Shown here: piece by piece, positions 45,001 to 54,269 of the stretch
Layout of the letters: each line of letters begins with the position of its first letter
Position numbering within the stretch: position 1 is the stretch's first letter
DNA from: Iris pallida
Taxonomy: Eukaryota; Streptophyta; Magnoliopsida; Asparagales; Iridaceae
Assembly (NCBI GenBank): GCA_029216955.1
Contig: JANAVB010029819.1
Coordinates: forward strand, 39,775,049 to 39,839,048
Length of the DNA stretch: 64,000 nucleotides
Direction: 5' to 3'
Position numbers and translations under genes: made by a program
The notes under the pieces: generated by a model
Databases searched by the model: none
Told to the model about the DNA's origin: nothing
What the model saw: only the letters and a program-made list of their open reading frames with translations

Positions 45001-45212
45001 ACTTTGGATTTGGAAAAACAAACTTTTCGTGCTTTGCGAGACTTTTGAACATTGGAGTGGCGAGAACCACCCCCAGTTCGGAGCATTTCTTCATAGGCAG
45101 TCTGGTCGAAGTGCACCACCAGAGTCTTCTTGGTCGAACCGACCGAAACATCATCATATTGAGCAATCACCTCCTCGTCAGAGGAGAAGGTCGTCCCCAG
45201 CAGAGTCGCCAT
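42051..45212 (-). CDS. Element A gag polyprotein
   Basis: 1053 codons from the ATG at 45212. Residues about 1-400 are a basic, low-complexity region with repeated short segments such as LRSVRKNQ and NKSPVGNVV. Residues about 615-785 form the retrotransposon gag/capsid domain (FDGKASPSQYINYF, GSAYDWYRSLP, FIERFRQATLKMP). Then comes CIYHRYINHPTSACYVLKK, a Cys/His box seen in Tat-like elements in place of a classic zinc knuckle. It ends at an in-frame TAG (42051-42053), after which the same frame runs on into the protease region. It is unusually long for a gag. Confidence 0.85.
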   Translation of the reverse strand: MATLLGTTFSSDEEVIAQYDDVSVGSTKKTLVVHFDQTAYEEMLRTGGGSRHSNVQKSRKARKVCFSKSKVISDLSSASDDKGILSTPVVGAPVHNEAVPTSKLHSKCHDLSSVRNGEDNQVSRPLRKNQVLRSVGKNQILRSVHKNESPIRNGADSKVCASGCKNQSPVGDVVGPNKLRSSRKTKSPVGNVVDNKILRSMRKDKSPVYDSVDEIHNDAHMSNVNVSKRVQHKNIVGKTSVLHQQPSYTALRKVPNLQITRQENGVMRAKSQDLRTQFQTRRNIQFGSANAASNFLYTQGTKRFSTPNVIKKNTSSTPSDLRELLMQKRKNRQSPVTFLQEKHLCEYHQVVINCCCSASRRSVFDRLSFNAPPHQAEDQEHELPYVSVNMASHTNRGRHPRRNTSQTPSQQQFNRLLDSFEGVYQNTQSRRQRQLQTSDSEAGGTQSFESDTDSVDSYFYTNPSVSSREVKSYAIGDEPETSSANTEQRLTAVEQSLKDMLNMVQSMHQIILNQQIAQPTVVTPTPVAAQTQDSQGAEIPLNIQEPAANQNSSSPDPIIPEDVPPPVGVMVHPTTTQSNVLPQTSKAIQAVRELKAQFEVLRHKDQLQRLGIKQPYPPHWNDVPFPPKFKPQSMVLFDGKASPSQYINYFDIMTVHLQKNDALLTRVFIGCLTGSAYDWYRSLPNNSISSFDEFKAMFLSSFYEGGMDMNMSSLIEIKQKEEEDTRTFIERFRQATLKMPPGMPDSALIDTYKMNLRPSIAVFMGSQFTDWASFIIAAVSAETNGRLAREHGMIFASEDKGKKNNPGNNPGNRNVKGKDTLMVNLSKNKTTSSNQESSRPKEEYSFDESDIPGIFQCLVKSGKLQIPKPKRPNEVNLTDNPKYCIYHRYINHPTSACYVLKKKIQELINGGAIALTNDDHTVTTNIVSLQFGDFPPQQVPDKIIPIPKTTMKIVNIPPAREENTGLLLLTLKNGEIMWVHPDLVPELENEGKTSKSKKGKKVKTCNMISHIIPDSDDLDHLWDSLPLEDRLKGLNICPPSLAPPTKLKLTHQQ
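45194..45211 (-). other. Primer-binding site of element A, overlapping the gag start
   Basis: The minus strand reads TGGCGACTCTGCTGGGGA four bases inside the 5' LTR. It begins TGG, the complement of a tRNA CCA tail. The preceding A makes ATGG, so the gag ATG (45212-45210) overlaps the site and the site encodes gag residues 2-7. I do not name the tRNA. Confidence 0.75.
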
Positions 45213-45215
45213 TTT

Positions 45216-46307
45216 TGTTTCGCTTAACAAAATACCTGGGAGGAATTGGCTTTTGAAAACAAAAACAAGAAAAAAAGTACAAGAAGTACAAATTTGATTC
45301 TGGGAAAGTATTGCTATGGAAGTCTGATTCGTAAATGATCACTTTGTTCCTTGGACCATATGATGATGATGAAGATCACTGCTTGAAGTAGAACAATTTG
45401 GAAGAACTAATGCACCAGAAAGGTATCGACGCACTTGGGCACTGACGGCGAGGCCGAATGCTTTCCTGCTTTGCTTCACTCTGTTCTGGAAGAAAAAAAT
45501 TGAAGAAGGATGCTCTAGAGAATCAAAATCTCGAAGCTCTGATCTCTGTATTCTCTCTGTCCCTCCGTGTCTGTTGTATGAAAAAAATGAGTCTATTTAT
45601 AGACTGGGAGTTCCGTGCGTAAAAGGGCATCAAAATCTGTCTTTACGCTAACAACTGCCATCCACGATCAGAGTCATCCTCTGTATATGCTGACATGTGT
45701 CCCATCATTTCAGTAAGAATAGGATACATGTACACACGTTCTTCAAAATATGTGGCATGAAGACCACGTAGGCACACCACGTTCCAAACTGGCCAGAACG
45801 AATAGGGCGTAAAAAGATGAGCGTAAACTAGCTCTGTCATAGGTTTCCAGCGTAAAGTGGTTATTGAATAACCTTGAGCGTAAAATGGCTCAAATAGACT
45901 TCACGCACACATTGTTTTTTATGAGTGTAAGGACTCATGTAAAACTCCGTGCGTAAAAGAAACCATTCGGTGAGCGTAAAGTAGCTCGATCTCTATAAAC
46001 GACAACAATGGTCTTTGTATGAGACAAACTCCATTGAATTCTGTGGTAAATGCCATCATTGATATCTTCATATCAAAGTCTGTATTAAATGCGAGATTTG
46101 ATAGCTTTTGTCCAGCGTGAAAGAGGCTGCTCAGTCCTTGGCGTAAAATCACCGGTGTAGACCCAAGCGTAAAATGATCAATCTGCTTAGGTGTAATACA
46201 ATTAGCCTTGTCTTGGGCGTAAAGAAATTACCCGTTCTGTTAGGCGTAAAGCAGGCCACTTACGAATGAGATGACTCTTTCTTTGAAGCACTTTTTACGC
46301 TCCTACG
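45216..46307 (-). repeat. 5' LTR of element A
   Basis: 1092 bp; same structure as the partner, with TATAAATA at 45594-45601 (minus strand) driving gag. The outer end reads CTACG instead of CTACA. Confidence 0.92.
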
Positions 46308-46312
46308 ACCAC

Positions 46313-46843
46313 ATAGTAAGTCGTAGGCAAAGCTTTATCGTCCTACGACATATAATTCTAATGGCCAAATGCTGTTTGTCGAACCGACTAAGGTCGGGTC
46401 TAGGATACGTGCTACCCTTCCGGAGGAGGAATTGATGGAGACACGTGAGTATTGGCGTAATACGTTGGTGCTCTACGTACTTGGAAATAGGTCATTCTAC
46501 GTTCAAATTCGAGCATATACCTATCGGGTATGGAAGCCAAAGGGAAGTATGGAGTTTTTTTCCAATGTAAAATGGATTCTACTCTGTGCAATTTGGGATG
46601 GAGGAGGATATGGAGCGGATTTTGCAGGGCGGCCTATGGACATTTGACGACCGACTTATAATCATGAAGGAATGGACGGCACGGTCCCAGTATGAGCGAG
46701 AAGTCCTTCATTCAGTACCAATATGGATTCGGTTTCCGGAACTCCCTATTATGTACTAGAGTATTTCGTTAATGATGAGACTGGCTAGTTTGGTGGGAAT
46801 CAGCCGGCCTGTCGGGCACTAATAGTCCCAAAGAGGGCTGCCA
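46313..46843 (+). pseudogene. LINE ORF1 (DUF4283-like) relic, cut off by element B
   Basis: From about 46369 the plus strand reads EELMETREYWRNTLVLYVLG then WKPKGSMEFFSNVKWILL; after a frame shift it reads MERILQGGLWTFDDRLIIMK and SVPIWIRFPELPIMYW. This order is that of the DUF4283 domain in ORF1 of plant L1-type LINEs. It ends where the LTR of element B starts (46844). Confidence 0.7.
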
Positions 46844-48733
46844 TGTAAGAACTCAGAAATCTATTCTCTCCATGCAATCATTATTTTATTTAACTTAGTA
46901 GCCTCTATGTTACGTGAAATCCCATGCCGTAGATCATGGTCATTCAGAATAAGTACTTTCGTACAAAGTACGATATGCCCAACTCTACAACGATACCCGT
47001 GCGGTTAGGTTGTAGGTCTTACATAGCATAATGCAACAATCAAAACTAGCCACAGAATAATCATGCCTTGACCATAAAGTACACATGCTGCTTTTGTAAA
47101 GTAAATAAATCGAAGCCCGTATGTGCCTATATGTAAGTGTTCGGGATCAGCCAGTCGATTGCAATAGTTCATAATTCATATGAACGTGTCTTATTCATTC
47201 AATTCAATAAGACGACTAGCCAGTCTCTTAGTTCCAACTAGGAACACATGATCAATTATTCATCAAGATAACAATCCATGTTAATTAATGTCAATTCGGG
47301 ACAGAGTCAGCCAAAAAGTATTATGGGCTAGAGTTCATGCGGCCAAAAAATTATTGGTTCATGCGGCTGATTAAAACATGCATATGCGGCTAGGAAATAA
47401 CAAGTCTATGCGGCTGGGGATATGGACCATATGCAGCTCGGGTCTCGAATTCATGCTGCTGGGATTCGAGTCTCATATGACTGAGAATGACAAGTCATAT
47501 GCGGCTTAGAATAAAAATTAACATGCGGCTCGGAAAGACAAGCCTATGCGGCTGAATGGACTGTATGCCTATGCGGCTAAGAAACTAACAAGTCATGCGG
47601 CCAGAATTAACAAAGCCTTATGTGGCTGAGAAAGTTAAGCGCTTATACGGCTGAGAGGATCATGTTCTCATGCGGCTAATGAGCTTCATGCGGCTGAAAA
47701 TGACAAACATCAGGTCTATGCGGCCAAAGGAACTTATCCTTATGCGGCTGAGAATGTCATGCCCTATGCGGCTGGGGTTCACCCGGCCTTATGCGGCTAA
47801 GAAAGATAAGTCTATGCGGCTGGGAACTAATAAGTCCATGCAGCTGCGGCCAATGGAAGTACATGCGGCTGGAAATGATAAGTCTATGCGGCTGAAAAAC
47901 TATAAAGTCTTATGCGGCTGGGGTTAAACTGGGCCTTATGCGGTTGAGTGCTAAAGATTTTATGCGGCCGGAATGAAATAGTTCCATGCGGCCACGAGAA
48001 GTTCATGCGGTCGCAAGATCCATGCGCTCATGCGGCTCGGGATGCTCATACGGCCAGAAAGAAACTTGCCGCATGAGGAGCCATGCGGCTAAGTCCTGTT
48101 CTTCTTTTCTGAACTTCCTGAGAACAGAACCATGGAAGCCATTGCTTCCAAGCTCTCTAAATCCTTCATTCCAAGCCCAAATCTGGACTTTCATAGGTCA
48201 AAATAGGGTAGAACAAAATTCTCTACAACATGGAACCATCAAAACTTGAAAAATAACAAAGTTACTAGATCAAAACCTAAGAAATCTGAAAATACATTAA
48301 ACTTAGATCTACATGAAATGAGCCATGGAAATTGAAAATACTAAGTACTAAAGAGACTTAAGATCAAGTAAGGATGATGATGGAACAATAATACTGGGGT
48401 TCCATCATGAAGCAAGTTGGCACTTGCCTATGCGGCTGGGTAGGTGGGAAGAGTTATGGAGGATGAAGAAGAAGAGTAATGGTGAAGGAGAAGTAATGAA
48501 GAGAGAGAAAAGGATTTGGGGTTTAAATGAAGAGGGTTGGTGGTAGGTGGGTTTATGTTGAACCAACTCAGGCCGAACCCAAAAATAAAGTAAAAGCAGA
48601 AAGTAAAATGCAGAAAAATAATTAGCATAAAATTAAAGAAATTTAAATACAGAACAATATAGGATAGATATTAAATAAATATATTCAAGCAGTATATGTA
48701 TTAAAATACGTATTCTGGGAACGGGAAGTGACA
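46844..48733 (-). repeat. 3' LTR of element B
   Basis: 1890 bp; on the minus strand starts TGTCACTTCCCG and ends GAGTTCTTACA. Its U3/leader part (48100-48600) aligns with the LTR of element C. The 47330-48100 part is an ATGCGGC array. Confidence 0.88.
47330..48100 (-). repeat. ATGCGGC word array in the LTR of element B
   Basis: Roughly 25 exact copies of ATGCGGC, and several one-base variants, mostly followed by T and spaced 20-30 bp apart, with unrelated sequence between. All lie in the same orientation except one near 48068. Confidence 0.93.
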
Positions 48734-48747
48734 TCTCTACCCTCCTT
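48734..48747 (-). other. Polypurine tract of element B
   Basis: Minus strand AAGGAGGGTAGAGA directly before the LTR start TGTCAC. Confidence 0.85.
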
Positions 48748-48759
48748 AGAAAAATTCTG

Positions 48760-49411
48760 TCCTCGAAATTTCAAATCCAAGCAGGATAGGAACATCAAAG
48801 CTAAACTAATCTAAGTACAAATAATTTGAGTAAGCAATCATTCTACAATGTTAACAGCAAGTAACATATCCATGTTGAACATTCTACGACATCAAGCAAT
48901 TATACTCATAAGGTGACAAGCATGAGGAGTTGAGACAATCAAGGTATACAGAAAGAGATATACCTTGTGAGTCAAACAGGTACGGATACCGTGATCGGAT
49001 ATCATCCTCACGTTCCCACGTTGACTCCCCTAAAGAGTGATGACCCCAAGAAACCCGGACAAGGCTAATTGTTCAGTTCTTGAGTATCTTCTCTCTTCGG
49101 TCTAAAATAGACACAGGCTGTTCCTCGTAAGACAGCTTGGTACCAACAACCAGTTTAGAATGATCGAGGATATGGCTTGGGTTCGATACATACCTACGCA
49201 ACTAAGATACATGGAACACATTATGCACCTCTCGTAACAAAGGTGGAAGGGATAAACGATAAGCAACATCGCCTATCCGATCAAGGATAACAAATGGGCC
49301 CACGTATCGCAGACTCAACTTCCCGCGAATGCCAAATCTAATGACCCCACGGGTAGGTGAGATCCGTAAGAACACGTGGTCCCCAACAGAAAACTCTAGC
49401 GGCCTACGATG
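48760..49411 (-). pseudogene. Element B pol C-terminus (chromodomain-like)
   Basis: The minus strand reads FGIRGKLSLRYVGPF, VFHVS*LRRYVSNP, DRREKILKN*TISLVRVSWG and ends near GTCCTCGAAATTT (complement). It continues the integrase frame with stops in it. Confidence 0.75.
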
Positions 49412-50170
49412 CTAGTCCGCCCAATGACGATGCCGATCTTGCGCAACGTGAAGTCGCTCTCTAATTCCCTTAACCACTTCAACCGTCTGAACAATCATTT
49501 CTGGGCCTAGCATCTTCCTCTCCCCGATATCATCCCATGCTAGTGGCGACCTACACTTCTTACCATATAGTGCTTCAAATGGTGCCATCTGGATACTGGC
49601 TTGATAAATGTTGTTGTATGAGAACTCGACTAAGTGTAGGTGGCTCTCCCAAGATCCTCCAAAATCTAGAGTGAAAGATCGTAACATATCTTCTAAAGTC
49701 TGAATTATTCTTTTTGATTGCCCGTCTGTCTGTGGATGGTAAGCCGTATTAAATTTTAACTTGGTACCCAGACTATAATGTAAGCTCTTCCAGAAATATG
49801 ATGTAAAGCGGGTGTCTCTATCTGACACAATACTGACAGGGACTCCATGTTGCCTGACTATTTGTTGTATATATAATTCTGCCAACTTTTCTATGGATTG
49901 TCCTACTCTGAAAGGAAGAAAATGTGCCACCTTTGTAAACCGATCTACTATCACCCAAATAGCACCTTTATCACTTGGTGATCTCGGTAAACCGGTCACA
50001 AAGTCTATTATGATATGCTCCTACTTCCATTCTGGAATAGGAAGCGGTTGCAATAATCCAGCTGGCCTCTGCTATTCTGCCTTCACTTGCTGACATATCA
50101 AGCAACGGAAAACGAATCTAGCTATTTTCCTCTTTATTCTGTTCCACCAGAAGTGCTGCTTGATATCTTG
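49412..50170 (-). pseudogene. Element B integrase
   Basis: HHCC-type zinc finger remnant (CLICQQVKAE near 50085-50110), then the core: TGLPRSPSDKGAIWVIVDRF, SDRDTRFTSYFWKSLHYSLG and YHPQTDGQSKRIIQTLEDML. The Glu expected in the DGQ(S/T)E motif is Lys (AAA) here, so the catalytic triad is incomplete. Stops at K-A-E* and W-K* precede the open part 49412-49999. Confidence 0.88.
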
Positions 50171-50404
50171 GTACATCTTGGTCCCTCCAGGGTGTATAGA
50201 ATACTGAGAACTGTGAGCTTCTGTCATAACCTCCTATCTGATATCTCCACTAGGCATACATAGACGTGATCCAAACCTTAGTATACCATCTTCATAAATT
50301 CTCATCTCCTTCCTGAGTCCTAACTCACATTCTGTCCTAAGCTTCTGAATCCTTGGGTCCTGTGCCTGAGCTATCTTGATCCTGTCTACTAAGTCAGATT
50401 GAAC
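50171..50404 (-). pseudogene. Element B linker between RNase H and integrase
   Basis: Continues the pol frame (RIKIAQAQDPRIQKLRTECE, YEDGILRFGSRLCMPSGD) with stops. Confidence 0.75.
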
Positions 50405-51059
50405 TTATAGACTCGCCAGAATTCCTACATTACTAGGAAGTATAACTTCGATGCCCATCTCCTGAAGGTCTTCTAAGATATGCTTCTGTGTTGTCAACAT
50501 AAATGTGTCGCCTCTCCTGCTGAGAGCGTCTGCTACCACATTAGCCTTGCTTGGATGATACTGAAGCTCCACGTCATAATCCTTGATCAACTCTAACCAT
50601 CTTCTCTGCCTCATGTTTAGTTCCTTCTGAGTAAAGATGTACTTCAGACTTTTGTGGTCTGTGTACATGTCCACTCGATCACTATATAAGTAATACCTCC
50701 ATAGCTTCAAGGCAAATACTATTGCCGCCAACTCTAAGTCATGAGTTGGATAATTCTTTTCGTAGTCCCGAAGTTGCCTAGATGCATATGCTATCACCTT
50801 TTCATGCTGCATGAGGACACATCCAAGTCCTTTACCTGACGCATCATAATATACTGTAAAACCTCTGGGTCCAACTGGCAATGTAAGAATAGGTGCTGAT
50901 ATTAACTTCTGCTTCAGATTCTCAAATGATGTCTGGCATTCTGCCGACCAGACGAATGGTACATCCTTCCGTGTCAAGCGGGTCATGGGTGCTGAAAGTC
51001 TTGTAAAGTCTGATACGAACCTTCTGTAATATCCTGCCAATCCTAAGAAACTCCGTACA
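50405..51059 (-). pseudogene. Element B reverse transcriptase end and RNase H
   Basis: Starts at [13 protein letters not shown] directly left of element C, then [52 protein letters not shown] and [15 protein letters not shown]: a complete Ty3-type RNase H. It is the continuation of the frame ending at 62051. Confidence 0.9.
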
Positions 51060-51689
51060 TGTAACGACCATAGTTCGTATTACATATTTGGTTTACGTGT
51101 ACGTGATTTTGGACCTGTATTTAGACTTGTCCTGATTGGCTAGTCTTGAGTTCTGCATTGGCATGAGTTAGTCAATATTTCATGGTTCTGGCATGCACTG
51201 GGTTCAGTTGGGTTCGGCTTGATTTGGTTCGGTTTGGGTTGGAGTGCAAACCCCTACCTACCACCCTCCATCATTTATTAACCCCCAACCACCTTTTTCT
51301 CTCTTCATTCAATTTTCTCATTACTGCTCTTTCTTTTCTTCTTCCTCACCGAACCCCACCATAGGCAAGTGCAACTTGCTTCATGGAGGAACTCAAATTT
51401 TGTTGTTCCATTGTCTTCTCCATGAGATTCTAAGTCACTTTAGTATTTAGCATTTTCGAATTCCATAGCTCATTTTTTGTAGATCTAAGTTTTAGTATTT
51501 TTGATCTTCATGGTTTTGATCTTCTAAAACTTGGTTGTTTTCGAATTTGGAGAGTTCCATGTAATAGGGGATTCGATTTTACGCAAGTTTTGACCTGGAA
51601 TAGTAGAATTTCATTGAGACTTGACCGAGATGGGGCTTGCTTAGATTTGTGAGCTTTTACGCCTGTTTTCTTGGCCATGGGGAGAAGAT

Positions 51690-52170
51690 GAAGTTTTACG
51701 CACACGTTCTAACGTGTTAGCGTAGTGTTTTAGCCTTTACGCCCACGTTTCACGTGCCAGCGTATCAATTGCTCTCTTTTACGTATATGCTATGCGTGCC
51801 CGCGTATTATTCAGCCTTTTACGCCCACGCATTTGCGTGCCAGCGTACTCCGTTCTACGTTAAGTTCATTCGAAATTTTACGCTCGGGACCCTCCCGCTC
51901 GCGTAAAATCGTACTCGCGTAGATTCTGGCTCGAGCAGACACTCGCGAGCGTAAAGTTTTGCCCGAGTGTTTCCTCGCGTAAAGCTACCTCATCTGGCTC
52001 TTGCTAAGCGTAAAGCCTTCACGAGCGTAAGACCCCACCCACGTGCTTCCTGGCTAGCGTAGAGCTATTTCACCTTGTCCTTGCCAGCGTAAAGCCAATT
52101 TTACGCTTGAGGCCCCTTGGCCTAGCGTAGAGTTTCACTAGCGTAACCGGTAGTATGTGCGTAGAGACCT
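51690..52170 (+). repeat. GCGTAAA word array with palindromic modules in the C LTR
   Basis: Modules at 51698-51724, 51739-51764, 51781-51806 and 51821-51847 follow the plan ACGCCCACG(T/C), short loop, (A/G)CGTG, AGCGTA. From 51880 on come about fifteen GCGTAAA/TTTACGC or GCGTAGA words. The 3' LTR repeats this at about 59696-60180. Confidence 0.9.
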
Positions 52171-52919
52171 TGAGTCCCTATGGCGTACGCCTTTCTCCTT
52201 TTGTATCCTTACGCCTTTTGTCCTGAACTTGATAATTCACGAATTGACTGACATGATTGAAATGACAATTGTACATGACAGGGTGTGACAATAAATTGGC
52301 AGGACATGACATAACAAGGCATGACAAATTGTATGACATAATAATGGCCCGTCGTGGCGCACTCTTGATAAGTAAACTTGACATGACAAGAATAAATGGC
52401 CTGGACACCATGGACGATTGTGTTTGTACAAGTGAACCAGTATTGTCTTGCATCATGTCTAGGACAGGGACCCCTGAATACCACGGTCAGGGGTACCTAC
52501 TAAATTGACTAAGGCTAATAACTAGAATAATCTAGTAGTCATAAAGAGATTTTCTAGCTACAGGCAATCCCGTTATCTGGGCGCCCCATCATGGGATCTG
52601 TAGCCTGCCGTCGAGTAGGGCACATTTCCAGTACACAGTCATGTGTTGCACCCACCAAGCTACTTAAAGGTACATGTGTTATTGGACGATGTACCCACAT
52701 AAATTCAATCCCCTAATTACGTCTGGATAAGCTGGATGGTCTGCAGGGCTTGTGGCTGTTGGAATAATCTTATTGTATTTTGCTAGTAACTAGGCATATG
52801 ATAACCTTAGTTAGTTAAAGTATCAAGCCGTACTCTTGCTTGGCCGTGATTGATTGAATGGAGTCTAGCCCAGCTTTGTCTCGTCCTGATCCTGTACAAG
52901 ATTGTGACATGACATGATT

Positions 52920-53340
52920 ACTCATGATTGCCTTAACAATAATGATCAGGGGTCAAGTTCTGTTCAGACGGTTGTTACAACCCCGGTCCTTATTTAGTTT
53001 AAGGGTTGTAACCTGGCTCCCGGAACAGTTCTGTGTCCCCTTTTCTTTTATTGTCTTATTGCACCCCATGTCATGCTCGTCATGTTTTACCTTACTTCAA
53101 TAACATGATTATTTATACTGGCCTTAACAATAATGATCAGGGGTCAAGTTCTGTTCAGGCGAAGGGTTACAACCCCGGTCCTTGTTTGGTTTAAGGGTTG
53201 TAACCTGGCTCCCGAAACAGTTCTGTGTCCTCTTTTCGTTTATTGTCTTATTACTTACCAACAAGTATTTGAGATGGATTTCTATTCAGGTGAAGGGTTG
53301 CAACCCCGGTCCTTGTTTGGTTTAAGGGTTGTGACCTAAC
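52920..53340 (+). repeat. 190-bp tandem repeats in the C LTR
   Basis: ATGATCAGGGGTCAAGTTC followed by GGTTACAACCCCGGTCCTT and GGTTGTAACCTGGCTCCCG occurs near 52940 and 53131, with a shorter third copy near 53285. The inner GGTTACAACCCC / GGGTTGTAACC can pair. Confidence 0.88.
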
Positions 53341-54039
53341 TACTTGAATGGTTTCCTCGTACTCAATTTCACTGTGGTTGGCTCTGTTATTATCAGTTTT
53401 CTTTATATAGTTGTCTTTAATATTTCCTTATTATATGCTGGTTTTAGTTCCTAAGTGAAGCCTCCTTTGTGGTACTTGCTCTTTCTGGGATCTGACCCAG
53501 CTGGTTTTTGTATGGCCAGATTTCAGAGTAGCTCCAGAGGATCTACCTACCTTCCAGCCAGATGGTGACCACCAGGCGTAACCCTGGCAACGAGTGGGTT
53601 TCTTTTGTTCTCTCACTTTATTGTAAAAATATTCTTTCGAGGCGTTTAGCCGACGAGCACATGTTAGCTCGATTGTACCTTTATTTACTGTCTGCCTACG
53701 GGCTGTAGCATGATTGACAAATCCTAGGGTTGATCATGTTTGACTGAAACTCTTGCTAGTCTTGACATTTTGTACGACTAGCTTCATGATCATCCAAATA
53801 TGTAATGTATGGAACACCTTACTATTGTATATTTGGTGCTCTGATATTTTGTAATTGTTATTACATGCTTAAGATTGAGACAATAGGCTTGTTCATGACC
53901 TTAAGTGACCGATGGCTTGCAGATAAACCCTCATGTATCTAGACAGCTGTGACCATATGGCGAGGTAGGTTGCACTTCAATATACGTAGCTGGCTATGTT
54001 CGCCCCCGCTCTCCAGTATTCTGGTTCAGGGGAGTTACA

Positions 54040-54269
54040 TGGTTTAAGTGGTGGCCCATACAGGTCTTGCAAATCAAGATATGTGAGAGTTTATCGAATA
54101 GATGTCTCAATCAGTATTCGTCCTTGCTCTCTGCTCGTATCCTCTTAATCCCTGAATTCTTGACCTGATCACATGCTTGTATCTTTGATCTGTCATGGTC
54201 CTTCCTTATTGTTTCCTATGTCGTCTTCTTCAGCGGCATTATTCCTGGTCCTACCGATCGATAAGGTGG
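54040..54269 (+). other. Leader of element C between 5' LTR and gag
   Basis: Starts TGGTTTAAGTGG right after the LTR, a possible primer-binding site beginning TGG but not a good match to the usual initiator tRNA-Met site. Confidence 0.5.

Larger units (their letters stand above)
32844..46307 (-). mobile_element. Element A: non-autonomous Ty3/gypsy retrotransposon with an opposite-strand gene
   Basis: Two LTRs (32844-33936, 45216-46307) start TGTTTCGCTT and differ at about 20 sites by eye. The element is flanked by ACCAC at 32839-32843 and 46308-46312. The minus strand holds a primer-binding site, gag and protease; no reverse transcriptase, RNase H or integrase is present anywhere in its 13.5 kb. 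The plus strand, in the part nearest the 3' LTR, holds a spliced plant-mobile-domain gene. Gag and protease look like the Tat/Ogre branch, where extra opposite-strand frames are known (for example in Grande of maize). It must use enzymes from another element to move. Confidence 0.9.
51060..54039 (+). repeat. 5' LTR of element C
   Basis: Ordered parts: U3/leader homologous to element B (51200-51650), GCGTAAA array with four palindromic modules (51690-52170), a CATGACA-rich stretch (52240-52400), and two and a half copies of a 190-bp repeat (52920-53340). Confidence 0.93.

Noticed and set aside
47330..48100. Evenly spaced ATGCGGC words as a CRISPR-like array
   Set aside because: The repeated word is only 7-8 bases, spacing varies, and it lies inside an LTR.
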